A DNA stretch of 64,000 nt from Steroidobacteraceae bacterium (GTDB lineage: Bacteria > Pseudomonadota > Gammaproteobacteria > Steroidobacterales > Steroidobacteraceae), in assembly GCA_019187495.1 (NCBI GenBank), contig JABAQN010000042.1, positions 1 through 64,000 of the forward strand, read 5' to 3'. The translations under genes were made by a program, and so were the position numbers. The notes beneath the pieces were generated by a model. That model was not told the origin of the DNA. It did not search any database and was given only the letters and a program-made list of their open reading frames with translations. Within the stretch, counting starts at the first letter, position 1. Each line of letters begins with the position of its first letter. Positions 16,620 to 26,278 of the stretch are shown here, piece after piece.

Positions 16620-17797
16620 GCCGGGATATCGCGATTCTCGGTGTGGGCATGCACCCCTGGGGCAAGTGGGGGCGCAGCTTCATCGACTACGGCGTCGCGG
16701 CGGCACGCGCGGCGCTGAAGGATGCCGGCGTCGCCTGGCGCTCGGTGCAGTTCGTCAGTGGGGCGGCAACGATCCGCAACGGCTATCCGGGGCAGGTGGC
16801 CGGCGCGACTTTCGCGCAAGCCCTCGGCTGGCAGGGCGCCCAGGTCAATACCTCCTACGCCGCCTGTGCATCGGGCGCGCAGGCACTCGCCGCGGCGCGC
16901 TCCCGCATCCTGTCCGGGGAATGCGAGCTCGCGCTCGTGATCGGCTCCGACACGACACCCAAGGGATTCCTGGCGCCGGCCAAGGGCGAGCGCCCCGACG
17001 ACCCGGACTGGGTGCGCTTCAGGATCGGCATCACCAATCCAGCCTACTTCGCGATGTATGCCCGGCGGCGCATGGCGCTCTACGGCGATACGGTCGACGA
17101 CTTCGCGCTGGTCAAGATCAAGAACTCCGAGCACGGCTTCGGGAACCCGAATGCCCGCTATCGCAAGCGCTTTACCGCCGCGGAAGTCGCGGCCTCGCCG
17201 ATGGTGGCAAGTCCGCTGCGACTCATGGACGTGTGTGCCACCTCCGATGGTGCGGCGGCGCTCATCGTTTCGAGCATCGACTATGCCCGGCGCGTCGGTC
17301 GTGGCGATGCCCCACGCATTGCGGCCATCTCGACCGTGACGCCGACTTTCGCCTCCGCGATCATCGAGATGCCGGATATCGCGACGGATTCGGCCGTGGC
17401 CGCCACCGTGCACAGCTTCCGGGCGGCGTTGCCCGCGAAAGCCTACGAAATCTCGGGTATCAGCCCGTCCGACGTGAGCGTCGCCGAAGTCTACGACCTG
17501 TCGACGGCGCTGGAACTCGACTGGATCGAGGACCTGCAGCTTTGCAACCGCGGCGAAGCGGCGGCGCTGCTGCGCAGTGGCGCGACGCGTGTCGGCGGCC
17601 GCATTCCGGTCAACCCTTCCGGAGGCCTCGCGTGCTTCGGCGAGGCGGTACCCGCCCAGGCGCTCGCGCAGGTCTGCGAACTGACCTGGCAACTGCGCGG
17701 GGAGGCCGGCGCGCGCCAGGTCGAGGGCGCGACCGTGGGAATCACCGCGAACCAGGGCCTCTTCGGCCACGGCTCCACGGTCATCGTCAAGCGTTGA
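16616..17797 (+). CDS. Thiolase-fold lipid-transfer (Ltp-type) protein, possible aldolase
   Basis: A 393-residue thiolase superfamily protein. It keeps a cysteine in YAACASGAQAL, but the usual GHP histidine loop is replaced (GGLACFGEAV). A VYDLSTALE tyrosine sits where Ltp2-type aldolases have a catalytic one, but the second Ltp2 tyrosine is not evident. With its DUF35 partner it may carry out retro-aldol cleavage or an unusual thiolysis on a steroid CoA ester; sequence alone does not decide. Its start overlaps the DUF35 stop (ATGA). Placed among ring C/D genes rather than in the igr-like operon, so it likely handles a different intermediate from Ltp2 at 31932-33104. Confidence 0.75.
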   Translation: MSRDIAILGVGMHPWGKWGRSFIDYGVAAARAALKDAGVAWRSVQFVSGAATIRNGYPGQVAGATFAQALGWQGAQVNTSYAACASGAQALAAARSRILSGECELALVIGSDTTPKGFLAPAKGERPDDPDWVRFRIGITNPAYFAMYARRRMALYGDTVDDFALVKIKNSEHGFGNPNARYRKRFTAAEVAASPMVASPLRLMDVCATSDGAAALIVSSIDYARRVGRGDAPRIAAISTVTPTFASAIIEMPDIATDSAVAATVHSFRAALPAKAYEISGISPSDVSVAEVYDLSTALELDWIEDLQLCNRGEAAALLRSGATRVGGRIPVNPSGGLACFGEAVPAQALAQVCELTWQLRGEAGARQVEGATVGITANQGLFGHGSTVIVKR

Positions 17798-17808
17798 GGT
17801 CGCAAGCG

Positions 17809-18894
17809 ATGTCCGATTTCCATACGCCACTCTGTGATCTCCTCGGAAGCCGCTACCCCATCGTGCAGACGGGCATGGGCTGGGTGACCGGCTCGGAGCT
17901 CGTCGCGGCCACGACCAACGCCGGCGGCTTCGGCTTCCTCGCGGGCGCCACGATCGCGGCCGATCGCATCGAAGCGGAGATCGTCCGTGTGCGCGAGCTG
18001 ACGGGTGACAAGCCGTTCGGGCTCAACTTCCACATGTTCCAGCCGAACGCCGCGCAACTGCTCGATCTCGCGGTGAAGCACCGCATCCGCGCCGTGAGCT
18101 ATGGGCGCGGCCCCGACAAGAAGGTCATCGGCCGGCTGCGTGACGCCGGCATCGTCTGCATGCCGACGGTCGGCGCGCTCAAGCATGCGCAGAAGGCGAT
18201 CGAGATGGGCGCCAACGTCATCACGATCCAGGGTGCCGAGGGCGGCGGTCACACCGGCAGCGTGCCGACTTCGGTGCTGTTGCCGCAGGTGGTCGACGCC
18301 GTCAAGGTGCCGGTCGTCGCGGCGGGAGGGTTCTACGACGGTCGCGGACTGCTCGCCGCGCTGGCCTACGGCGCACAGGGCATCGCAATGGGCACGCGCT
18401 TCCTGATGTCGACCGACAACAAGGTGCCGAGGGCGACCCTCGAGCGTTACGTGAACGCGAAGGATGCCGAGAAGATCCAGGTGTCGTACCTGGTCGATGG
18501 CATGCCACAGCGCATGATCCCGAACGAATACCTCGCGATGCTCGAGAAGGCCTCCGCCCTGCAGCGCCTGCGGATCGCGATCCGTTTCGCGCGCCAGTAC
18601 CAGGCGCAGACCGGCATGACCCATGCCCACGCGCTCAGGGTGTTGTGGAAGGGCATGCGGGAAGATGCCGGCAACGTGGCGCAAAACCTGATGGCGGCCA
18701 ACGCGCCCATGCTGCTGCAGCGTTCGATGATCGAGGGCCGGCCCGCCGACGGCGTGATGGCCGCGGGGCAGGTGGCGGCGCTGATCGGCCGCCTCGCGAG
18801 CTGCCAGGAGATCATCGACGGAATCATTGCGCAGGCCCGCGAGCGCCGCGCGGCGTTGCTCGCGATCGGTGAGGCAGGGGGAAGTCATGTCTGA
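17809..18894 (+). CDS. ipdC: IpdC-like flavin oxidoreductase
   Basis: A 361-residue FMN TIM-barrel of the nitronate monooxygenase / 2-nitropropane dioxygenase-like family. Motifs seen: PIVQTGMGWVTG at the N-terminus, TIQGAEGGGHTG, and AAGGFYDGRGLLAALAYGA for FMN phosphate binding. In mycobacteria IpdC sits next to ipdAB and acts in ring C/D catabolism, removing hydrogen from the 5-hydroxy-HIC-CoA skeleton. Position and similarity support that role over nitroalkane oxidation. The following enoyl-CoA hydratase gene overlaps its end by eight bases. Confidence 0.85.
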   Translation: MSDFHTPLCDLLGSRYPIVQTGMGWVTGSELVAATTNAGGFGFLAGATIAADRIEAEIVRVRELTGDKPFGLNFHMFQPNAAQLLDLAVKHRIRAVSYGRGPDKKVIGRLRDAGIVCMPTVGALKHAQKAIEMGANVITIQGAEGGGHTGSVPTSVLLPQVVDAVKVPVVAAGGFYDGRGLLAALAYGAQGIAMGTRFLMSTDNKVPRATLERYVNAKDAEKIQVSYLVDGMPQRMIPNEYLAMLEKASALQRLRIAIRFARQYQAQTGMTHAHALRVLWKGMREDAGNVAQNLMAANAPMLLQRSMIEGRPADGVMAAGQVAALIGRLASCQEIIDGIIAQARERRAALLAIGEAGGSHV

Positions 18895-19642
18895 GCAGTT
18901 CACGAGCCAGGTGCACGGCAGCGGCGTCGCGGAAGTGGTCATCAACCGGCCGCCCGTCAATGCGCTGAATGCCGCGGGCTGGAACGCGCTCGCCGAACGG
19001 ATCGCGACGCTCGGGGAGGACCCGGCCGTGCGCGTGATCGTCGTGCGCGCGGAAGGACGCGGATTCTGTGCCGGTGTCGACATCAAGGAGCTCGATGCCC
19101 ACCCGGAACTGATCGTCACGGTGAATGCCGGCAACTATGCGACGTTCAAGGCCGTCCACCTCAACAAGGTGCCGGTGATCGCGGCCGTGCACGGCTTCGT
19201 GCTGGGCGGCGGCATCGGCATCTGCGGCGCTGCCGACATCGTCATCGCGGCGGATGATGCGAGCTTCGGCCTTCCCGAGGTCGATCGCGGGGCGATGGGC
19301 GGTGCCGCGCACCTGCAGCGCATGTTCGGCGTGCAGAAGACGCGCTATCTCTTCTTCACGGGCGAGATGATCGGCGCGCCGGAAGCGTTCCGGCTCGGCG
19401 CGATCGAGCGCGTCGTGCCGCGCGATCGCCTGCGGGAAGAGGCGCTCGGCATCGCCGCGAAAATCGCCGCGAAGAGCCCGGCGATGATCCGCATCGCCAA
19501 GGAAGCACTCACCGGCGTCGAGGATGGCAACCTCGAGGCGAAATACCGCTGGGAGCAGGGCTTCACCCTGCAGGCCTACATGAGCCCCGACTCGGCGGAA
19601 ACCCGGCGCGCCTTCGTCGAGAAGCGCGACGCGAAATTCTGA
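18887..19642 (+). CDS. echA20: EchA20-like ring-D-opening enoyl-CoA hydratase
   Basis: A 251-residue crotonase, close to EchA20 in length. The oxyanion-hole segments are RGFCAGVDIKEL and HGFVLGGGIGIC, followed by SFGLPEVDRGAMGG. In mycobacteria EchA20 lies beside ipdAB and hydrolytically opens ring D of HIEC-CoA. The same neighbourhood here (ipdA, ipdB, ipdC, then this gene) supports that role. It overlaps the ipdC stop, implying translational coupling. A general beta-oxidation hydratase is the alternative. Confidence 0.8.
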   Translation: MSEQFTSQVHGSGVAEVVINRPPVNALNAAGWNALAERIATLGEDPAVRVIVVRAEGRGFCAGVDIKELDAHPELIVTVNAGNYATFKAVHLNKVPVIAAVHGFVLGGGIGICGAADIVIAADDASFGLPEVDRGAMGGAAHLQRMFGVQKTRYLFFTGEMIGAPEAFRLGAIERVVPRDRLREEALGIAAKIAAKSPAMIRIAKEALTGVEDGNLEAKYRWEQGFTLQAYMSPDSAETRRAFVEKRDAKF

Positions 19643-19653
19643 CGGAGCCGCAC

Positions 19654-20808
19654 ATGGACCTCGATTTCACTTCGCAGCAACAGGCCTTTCGCGCCGAGGT
19701 GCGCGCGTGGCTGCGTGACAATGTGCCGAAGACACCGCTCGCGAGCTATGACACGCGCGAAGGCTTCGAGCAGCACCGTGCCTGGGAGGCGAAGCTCGCC
19801 GAAGGCGGCTACAGCAGCGTGATCTGGCCGAAGGAGCTGGGCGGCCGCGGTTCCGATCTGATCGAATGGCTCATTTTCGAGGAGGAGTACCACGCGGTGG
19901 ATGCGCCCATGCGCGTCAACCAGAACGGCATCCTGCTCCTCGGGCCCACATTGATGGAGTTCGGGACGGACGAGCAGAAGGCGCGCTTCCTGCCGCGCAT
20001 GGCACGCTGTGACGACATGTGGGCGCAAGGCTGGAGCGAGCCGAACGCGGGCTCCGACATGGCCGCGATCGCGAGCCGCGCGGTTCGCGACGGCGCCGAG
20101 TATGTCCTGAATGGCCAGAAGACCTGGTCCACGCGCGCGGTGTTCGCGAACTGGCTGTTCGGGCTCTTCCGCAGCGATCCGCAGAGCAGCCGCCACCAGG
20201 GACTCACTTACCTCCTCGTGCCGCTCGACGCCGTCGGGATCACCGTCCGGCCGATCCGGGCGCTCAACGGCAAGCAGGCGTTCGCCGAGGTGTTCTTCGA
20301 CGACGTGCGCGTCAGCGTTTCGAACCGCATCGGCGAGGAAGGCCAGGGCTGGAACGTGGCGATGGCGACGGCCGGCTTCGAGCGCGGGCTCCTGCTGCGC
20401 TCACCGGCGCGCTTCCAGCGCACCGCGAAGCGGCTCATGGAGCTCTATCGCCGCCACCAGCAGGCAGCCGATCGCGACCCGTCGATCCGCGACGGGGTGC
20501 TGAAGGCGTGGATGGATTCGGAAGCCTACAACCTCGCGAGCTACCACACGGTCAGCCGGCTGGCGAAGGGTTACCGGGTCGGTGCCGAGGCCAGCACCAA
20601 CAAGATTTTCTGGTCCGAACTCGATCTGCAGATGCACGAGACCGCGATGCGGATCCTCGGGCCGCGGGCCGAACTCGTCGACGACCCGGAAGTCCACGAC
20701 TGGCTCGAGGGGTTCCTGTTCGCGCAGGCGGGACCCATCTACGCGGGCACCAACGAGATCCAGCGCAACATCATCGCCGAGCGGGTGCTCGGCCTGCCGA
20801 AATCCTGA
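19654..20808 (+). CDS. Acyl-CoA dehydrogenase, long subunit (FadE31-like)
   Basis: A 384-residue full-length acyl-CoA dehydrogenase. It shows the flavin-binding GWSEPNAGSD and NGQKTWSTRA strands and ends with the YAGTNEIQRNIIAERVLG signature. The position used by MCAD for its catalytic Glu is Ala here (YAGT), as in FadE30-type enzymes. The next gene is a short homologue 15 bases downstream, so the two probably form an alpha2beta2 enzyme like mycobacterial FadE31-FadE32, acting in ring C/D degradation. Exact orthology among the FadE proteins is not certain. Confidence 0.85.
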   Translation: MDLDFTSQQQAFRAEVRAWLRDNVPKTPLASYDTREGFEQHRAWEAKLAEGGYSSVIWPKELGGRGSDLIEWLIFEEEYHAVDAPMRVNQNGILLLGPTLMEFGTDEQKARFLPRMARCDDMWAQGWSEPNAGSDMAAIASRAVRDGAEYVLNGQKTWSTRAVFANWLFGLFRSDPQSSRHQGLTYLLVPLDAVGITVRPIRALNGKQAFAEVFFDDVRVSVSNRIGEEGQGWNVAMATAGFERGLLLRSPARFQRTAKRLMELYRRHQQAADRDPSIRDGVLKAWMDSEAYNLASYHTVSRLAKGYRVGAEASTNKIFWSELDLQMHETAMRILGPRAELVDDPEVHDWLEGFLFAQAGPIYAGTNEIQRNIIAERVLGLPKS

Positions 20809-20823
20809 GCGGGGTCGGGCCAC

Positions 20824-21894
20824 ATGGATTTCACCTTCAACGAAGACCAGGTCGCGCTGCGCGACTCAGTGAGCCGCTTCCTGATGAACGAAGCGGCGCC
20901 CGAGCTGCTGCGCGAAATCTGGGAGACGGGCGGTGGCCGCTCGCGCGAGTTGCGCGCCAAGTTCGCGGCCCAGGGCATGACCGGGCTGTCGGTGCCGGAG
21001 GCGTACGGCGGCGTCGGGCTCGGCGACATCGACTGGGCGCTCGTCCTCGAGGAACTGGGCTACTACGCGATCCCCGACTCGCTGGTCGATACGGCGTACG
21101 TGGCGACCACGCTGATGTGCCAGGTCGACGAGGCCGCGGCGCTGCGCGAGCAGTGGTTGCCCAAGGTCGCCGACGGCACGGCGCGCCTGTCGATCGAACA
21201 TCCGGTCAACCCCTACGTCGCGGATGCGCACCTCGCCAACGTGGTGTTTGCGTTTCGCGCCGGAGCGGGCGGCGCCCTCGAGTTGCACGCCGTGCCCGGC
21301 GCGGGGCTGCAGCGTTCGTCACTCACCAGCATCGACGCCTCGCGGCGCCTCGCGGCACTGCCGCAGAAGCTGAACGCTTCGACCCGCCTGCTCGCCGGCG
21401 CCCGCGCGCAGGCGATGGCGGATGCCACCCTCGATCGCGCTTCGGTCGCGGTGGCAGGTCGGCTGATCGGCCTCGCCCAGCGCATGCTCGATCTGTCCGT
21501 CGACCACGTGGCGCAGCGCAAGCAGTTCGGCAAGCCGATCGGATCGTTCCAGGCCGTCAAGCATCACCTCGCCGACGTGATGACGAAGATCGAGTTTGCG
21601 CGGCCCGTGTTCTACCGGGCGGTGCTCGCACTGCAGCGGGACGAGCGGCATCGTGCCGCGCTCGTCTCGCACGCGAAACTCGCGTGTGCCGACGCCGCGT
21701 GGACGGCCGCGCGCAAGGGCATCCAGGTCCACGGGGCGAGCGGCTACACCTGGGAGGTCGACCTGCAGATGTTCATGAAGCGCGCCTGGGTGCTCGACGC
21801 GGCCTGGGGCGATCGCGCGTTCCACAAGGCGCGTCTCGGCGAGGCGCTGGTGCGCGATGATGCACCACTCGGCCCGGCCGCCACACTGTCCTGA
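20824..21894 (+). CDS. Acyl-CoA dehydrogenase, short subunit
   Basis: A 356-residue acyl-CoA dehydrogenase with a poorly conserved middle domain, but with the C-terminal KQFGKPIGSFQAVKHH flavin-contact helix and IQVHGASGYTWEVDLQ. Such short subunits (FadE32/33, ChsE1 type) supply half of each composite FAD site in heterotetramers. The neighbouring long subunit at 19654-20808 is the obvious partner. The ATG is followed by the usual MDFTFNEDQ start. Role: desaturation of a steroid ring-remnant CoA ester. Confidence 0.85.
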   Translation: MDFTFNEDQVALRDSVSRFLMNEAAPELLREIWETGGGRSRELRAKFAAQGMTGLSVPEAYGGVGLGDIDWALVLEELGYYAIPDSLVDTAYVATTLMCQVDEAAALREQWLPKVADGTARLSIEHPVNPYVADAHLANVVFAFRAGAGGALELHAVPGAGLQRSSLTSIDASRRLAALPQKLNASTRLLAGARAQAMADATLDRASVAVAGRLIGLAQRMLDLSVDHVAQRKQFGKPIGSFQAVKHHLADVMTKIEFARPVFYRAVLALQRDERHRAALVSHAKLACADAAWTAARKGIQVHGASGYTWEVDLQMFMKRAWVLDAAWGDRAFHKARLGEALVRDDAPLGPAATLS

Positions 21895-21912
21895 TCCGGG
21901 AGGGATGTTCTG

Positions 21913-23067
21913 ATGCCTGAAGCCTTCATCGTCGATGCATTGCGCTCTCCCACGGGCCGGCGCAACGGTTCGCTCGCCCAGGTGCACGGCGCCGATCTCG
22001 GCGCACACGTCATCAAGGCGCTCGTCGAGCGCAACCGCATTCCCGCGGCCGAATACGATGACGTGATCTTCGGCTGTGTCGACACGATCGGCGCGCTCGC
22101 CGGCGACATCGCGCGCACGGCGTGGCTCACGGCCGGGATGCCGATGAACGTGCCGGGAACGACGATCGACCGGCAGTGCGGCAGCTCGCAGCAGGCGGTG
22201 CATTTCGCCGCGCAGGCCGTGATGAGCGGCACGCAGGATGTGGTGCTCGCCGGTGGCGTGCAGACGATGTCGAGCATCCCGATTTCCTCCGCGATGCTCG
22301 CCGGCCAGCCGCTCGGCTTCACGACACCGTTTGCAGAGAGCAAGGGCTGGCAGGCGCGGTTCGGCAATGCGCCGGTGAACCAGTTCTACGCCGCGCAGCG
22401 CATCGCCGATCACTGGGACATCAGCCGCGAGGCGATGGAAGTGTTCGCCAAGGAGAGCCACGACCGCGCGCTGCGCGCGATGGCCGAAGGGCGTTTCGAC
22501 CGCGAAATCGTGCCCTATGGCGAGTTCCGCATGGACGAAACGGCACGCGTCACGACGCTCGAGAAAATGGCCACGCTGCAGCCGGTCGATCCGGCGTACC
22601 CGAAGATCACCGCGGCCGTGTCGAGCTCGGTGTGCGACGCGGCCTCGGCGATGCTCGTGGTCTCGGAAGCGGCCCTCAAGCGCCATGGCCTCACGCCCCG
22701 CGCGCGCATCGTGCACCTCTCGGTGCTCGCCGACGATCCGATCTGGCACCTGACGGCGCCGATCCCGGCCACGCGGCACGCGCTCGCGAAGGCCGGCATG
22801 AAGCTGGACGACATCGACCTCGTCGAGATCAATGAGGCGTTCGCGTCGGTCGTGATGGCCTGGCTCAAGGAGACGGGCTATCCACACGCGCGCATCAACG
22901 TCAATGGCGGCGCCATCGCGCTCGGCCATCCGCTCGGGGCGAGTGGCACGAAGCTGATGACGACGCTGCTGCACGAACTCGAGCGCACCGGCAAGCGCTA
23001 CGGCCTGCAGACGATGTGCGAGGGCGGTGGCCAGGCGAACGTAACGATCATCGAACGATTGGGATAG
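21913..23067 (+). CDS. fadA6: FadA6-like acetyl-CoA acyltransferase
   Basis: A 384-residue thiolase that matches mycobacterial FadA6 over its length. Nucleophilic Cys89 lies in [10 protein letters not shown], followed by the NEAFAS loop, [11 protein letters not shown] histidine motif and the second cysteine in [10 protein letters not shown]. It would thiolyse a 3-oxoacyl-CoA late in ring C/D breakdown. A GGGAGG site precedes the ATG. It lies between acyl-CoA dehydrogenase and SDR genes of the same pathway. Confidence 0.88.
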   Translation: MPEAFIVDALRSPTGRRNGSLAQVHGADLGAHVIKALVERNRIPAAEYDDVIFGCVDTIGALAGDIARTAWLTAGMPMNVPGTTIDRQCGSSQQAVHFAAQAVMSGTQDVVLAGGVQTMSSIPISSAMLAGQPLGFTTPFAESKGWQARFGNAPVNQFYAAQRIADHWDISREAMEVFAKESHDRALRAMAEGRFDREIVPYGEFRMDETARVTTLEKMATLQPVDPAYPKITAAVSSSVCDAASAMLVVSEAALKRHGLTPRARIVHLSVLADDPIWHLTAPIPATRHALAKAGMKLDDIDLVEINEAFASVVMAWLKETGYPHARINVNGGAIALGHPLGASGTKLMTTLLHELERTGKRYGLQTMCEGGGQANVTIIERLG

Positions 23068-23072
23068 GCATC

Positions 23073-23948
23073 ATGGGAATCTGCGACGGACGCACAGTCA
23101 TCATCACGGGCGCCGGGGGCGGCCTCGGTCGGGCCTATGCGCTCGCCTTCGCGGCCGAGGGCGCCAATGTCGTCATCAACGACATCCGCGCCGAGGCGGC
23201 ACAGGCGGTGGCCGCGGAGGTCACCGCGGCGGGCGGTCGTTCGCTCGCCAACAGCGGCGACATCACGACGCTCGAGGGCGCACAGGGCATCGTCACGGCG
23301 GCGCTCGCGGCATTCGGCGAAGTGCACGTGCTCGTCAACAACGCCGGCGTGCTGCGCGATCGCATGTTCCTGTCGCTCAGCGAGGACGATTGGGACACCG
23401 TGATGCGCGTGCACCTGAAGGGGCACTTCTGCCTCGCGAGCGTGCTCGGCAAGCGCTGGCGCGATGCCAGCAAGGCGGGCAAGCCGCTCGATGCGCGCAT
23501 CATCAACACGAGTTCGGGCGCGGGCCTGCAGGGGTCGGTGGCGCAGAGCAACTACTCGGCCGCGAAGGGCGGGATCGCCGCGCTGACACTGGTGCAGGCC
23601 GTGGAGCTCAAGCGATATGGCATCACCGTGAATTCCCTGGCGCCGGCCGCACGTACGGCAATGACCGAAGGCGCGATGCCCGACATGGTGAAAAAGCCCG
23701 CGGCGGGCTTCGACGTGTGGGATCCGATGAACGTCGCGTCGGTCGTCGTCTGGCTCGGCAGCCCGCTGTCGGCCCACGTCACCGGCCAGTGCTTCGAGGC
23801 CAAGGGCGGGGAACTGTCGGTGGCCGAAGGCTGGCATACGGGCCGGATCACGGACAAGGGCGCGCGCTGGCAGCCGGCGGAATTGACTGCCGTGGTGGAC
23901 AAGTTGCTCGCGGAAGGGCGTCCGGCGCAGAAAGTCTACGGCAGCTGA
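23073..23948 (+). CDS. Short-chain dehydrogenase, Rv3548c/HSD17B4-like
   Basis: A 291-residue SDR. The N-terminus TVIITGAGGGLGRAYAL and the long HSD17B4-type C-terminal extension resemble mycobacterial Rv3548c, a KstR2-type cluster gene. Catalytic residues appear as NTSSGAG and NYSAAKGG. The family oxidises 3-hydroxyacyl-CoA thioesters with NAD+. The gene sits directly downstream of fadA6, a natural order for hydroxyacyl oxidation followed by thiolysis. A paralogue is at 37669-38568. Confidence 0.82.
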   Translation: MGICDGRTVIITGAGGGLGRAYALAFAAEGANVVINDIRAEAAQAVAAEVTAAGGRSLANSGDITTLEGAQGIVTAALAAFGEVHVLVNNAGVLRDRMFLSLSEDDWDTVMRVHLKGHFCLASVLGKRWRDASKAGKPLDARIINTSSGAGLQGSVAQSNYSAAKGGIAALTLVQAVELKRYGITVNSLAPAARTAMTEGAMPDMVKKPAAGFDVWDPMNVASVVVWLGSPLSAHVTGQCFEAKGGELSVAEGWHTGRITDKGARWQPAELTAVVDKLLAEGRPAQKVYGS

Positions 23949-23959
23949 GGCCGGCGCCG

Positions 23960-25081
23960 ATGGACCTGAGGCTCACCGAAGAGCAGCGCCAGATCGCCGA
24001 TTCGATCGGGCAGCTGCTCGCGCACGCCAGCGATTCGGCGGGCATGCGGCGCGCGGCATTCGAGCACGGCGGTTTCGATGCATCGCTCTGGGCGCAGCTC
24101 GGCGAGCTCGGCGCCTGCGGTGTCCACATTGCCGAGGCGCACGGCGGGCTCGGCCTCGGTGCCACGGAGCTGGTGCTCGTCGCCGAGGAATTCGGCCGAC
24201 GCCTCGCATGCGTGCCATGGCTCGAGAGCGTGGTGCTCGCCGGCACGACGCTCGCCGCGCTCGGCGACGACAGGGTCGCTGCGCACTGGCTGCCGCCGCT
24301 CGCGAGCGGCGAGCAGATCGTCACGCTGGACATCGGCCTCGCGCCGGGCGCGCCGCTCTCGGTGCGCCGCGAAGGCGCGGACTTGCGCATCGATGGCGTG
24401 CTGCCGGCCGTGCCGGCCGCGCTGGCCGCGCGGTCGCTGCTGCTGCCGGTGCCGGACGGCAATGAGCGGCGGCTCATGGCGATCGGGCTCGACGCACCGG
24501 GCGTGCTGCGGCGGGCCCGGGAGAATCACGACGCGACGCGCCCCGTCGCGGAAGTCAGCCTGCAGAACGTGCGCGTGCGCAGCGACGAATGCCTCGCGCA
24601 CGGTGCGGCGCTCGAGCGTGCGCTCGCGCGCGGCCGGCTGCTGGCGGCGGCGGTGCTGGCGTCCGAGCTGGTGGGCGTGGCGCAGCAATGTCTCGACCTG
24701 ACGGTGGCGCACCTTGCGCAACGCGTGCAATTCGGCAAGCCGCTCGCCACCTTCCAGGCGCTCAAGCACCGGTGCGCGACGATGATGGTCGCCGTGGAAC
24801 TCGCGCGCTCCGCGGTGCTCGGGGCCGCCCGCACGTTCGATGCACAGCCGGACGATGCCCGGTTGCTGCGGCCCGCGACGATGGCGCGCTGCCTCGCCGA
24901 CGAGGCCGCGCAGTACTGCACGCAGGAGGCGATCCAGTTGCACGGTGGTGTCGGATTCACCTGGGAGTTCGACCCGCATCTCTATTTCAAGCGTGCCCAG
25001 GCGGCCCGCGCGTGGTTCGGAACGCCGGGCACATGGCGCGAGCAACTGGCAGCGTCGCTGCTGGACGAGGTGGCCGCATGA
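23960..25081 (+). CDS. Acyl-CoA dehydrogenase, short subunit
   Basis: A 373-residue short-type acyl-CoA dehydrogenase. The middle domain is weakly conserved but the RVQFGKPLATFQALKHR helix and IQLHGGVGFTWEFDPH are intact. The stop overlaps the ATG of the FadE30-like gene by ATGA, so the two are likely a heteromeric pair, or it serves as a FadE33-like subunit. Cytoplasmic, FAD-dependent, acting on ring C/D CoA intermediates by context. Confidence 0.83.
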   Translation: MDLRLTEEQRQIADSIGQLLAHASDSAGMRRAAFEHGGFDASLWAQLGELGACGVHIAEAHGGLGLGATELVLVAEEFGRRLACVPWLESVVLAGTTLAALGDDRVAAHWLPPLASGEQIVTLDIGLAPGAPLSVRREGADLRIDGVLPAVPAALAARSLLLPVPDGNERRLMAIGLDAPGVLRRARENHDATRPVAEVSLQNVRVRSDECLAHGAALERALARGRLLAAAVLASELVGVAQQCLDLTVAHLAQRVQFGKPLATFQALKHRCATMMVAVELARSAVLGAARTFDAQPDDARLLRPATMARCLADEAAQYCTQEAIQLHGGVGFTWEFDPHLYFKRAQAARAWFGTPGTWREQLAASLLDEVAA

Positions 25082-26247
25082 GTGACCTCGACTACGCCGG
25101 CTTTCGCGCCGAGGTGCGTGCGTGGATGCAGGCGCACCTGCGTGGGGAGTTCGAGCCGCTGCGGGCCTGCGGCGGACTCGGCGATTCCCGCTACGATCCG
25201 AAGCTCGCGAAGCGTTGGGAACAGGAACTGGCGCGCGGCGGCTGGGTGGGTGTCGGCTGGCCGAAGGAACACGGCGGCCGTGCCTTGCCGCTGTCGCAGC
25301 AGGTCGTGTTCCACGAGGAGTATGTCCGCGCCGGCGGGCCGGGGCGGCTCGGGCATATCGGCGAGACGCTGCTCGCGCCGACGGTGATGGCGTTCGGTAC
25401 GCCCGCGCAGCAGCGGCGCTTCCTGCCCGGCATCCTCGCGGGCACGGAATACTGGGCCCAGGGCTATTCGGAACCGAACGCGGGCTCCGATCTCGCCAAC
25501 GTCCAGACCCGCGCCCGGCTCGAGGGCGATACCTGGATCATCGACGGCCAGAAAACCTGGACGTCGTGGGCGCACGAATCCGACTGGATATTCGTCGTCG
25601 CACGCTGCGAGCCGGGTTCGCAGCGGCACCACGGGCTCGTGATGCTGCTCGTGCCGCTGCGCCAGAAGGGCGTCACCATCCGGCCGATCCGGCAGATCAC
25701 CGGCGATTCGGAATTCAACGAAGTGTTTTTCGACGGTGCGCGCACCGAAGGCGAGTTGCACCTCGGCGCGCCCGGCGAAGGCTGGAAAGTGGCGATGGCG
25801 CTGCTCGGCTTCGAGCGCGGCGTGTCGACGCTCGGCCAGCAGGCCGGCTTCGAGCGCGAAATGGCCTGCCTGATCGAGGTGGCGCGCCGCAACGGCGTCG
25901 CGCGCGATCCGGTGATGCGCCAGCGCATCGCCCAGGCCGCCGTCACGCTCGATGCGCTGCGCTGCAACGCGCTGCGCGTGCTCGCGCAGGACGACGCCGC
26001 GGCGGGCGGGGTGCCGGTGTCGCGCGAAGCCTATATCGCGAAGTACGTCTGGTCGAACTGGCGGCGCGATTTCGGCCGCCTCGCCGCGGACGTGCTCGGG
26101 GCCGCGGCCACGTTGCCGGACGACGATCCGCTCGCACAGCAGCTGCGCCAGGTCTGGCTCTTCAGCCGCTCCGACACGATCTATGCCGGCACCAACGAAA
26201 TCCAGCTGAACCTCATCGCCGAGCGCGCGCTCGGCATGCCGCGCTGA
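25078..26247 (+). CDS. fadE30: FadE30-like acyl-CoA dehydrogenase
   Basis: A 389-residue acyl-CoA dehydrogenase with detailed similarity to mycobacterial FadE30: GYSEPNAGSDLA, the ITGDSEFNEVFFD loop, FERGVSTLGQQ and YAGTNEIQLNLIAER. FadE30 dehydrogenates 5-hydroxy-HIP-CoA, the first step after HIP-CoA formation. The start overlaps the preceding short subunit (ATGA). The IpdF-like gene follows after 31 bases, matching the known ipdF-fadE30 adjacency in actinobacteria. Confidence 0.87.
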   Translation: MSDLDYAGFRAEVRAWMQAHLRGEFEPLRACGGLGDSRYDPKLAKRWEQELARGGWVGVGWPKEHGGRALPLSQQVVFHEEYVRAGGPGRLGHIGETLLAPTVMAFGTPAQQRRFLPGILAGTEYWAQGYSEPNAGSDLANVQTRARLEGDTWIIDGQKTWTSWAHESDWIFVVARCEPGSQRHHGLVMLLVPLRQKGVTIRPIRQITGDSEFNEVFFDGARTEGELHLGAPGEGWKVAMALLGFERGVSTLGQQAGFEREMACLIEVARRNGVARDPVMRQRIAQAAVTLDALRCNALRVLAQDDAAAGGVPVSREAYIAKYVWSNWRRDFGRLAADVLGAAATLPDDDPLAQQLRQVWLFSRSDTIYAGTNEIQLNLIAERALGMPR

Positions 26248-26278
26248 GCGCGATGACACATTTGCACCGGGGAAATGC

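Noticed and set aside
17809-18894. Nitroalkane-oxidising nitronate monooxygenase
   Set aside because: Family fold is the same, but position beside ipdAB and echA20 and overall similarity favour IpdC.
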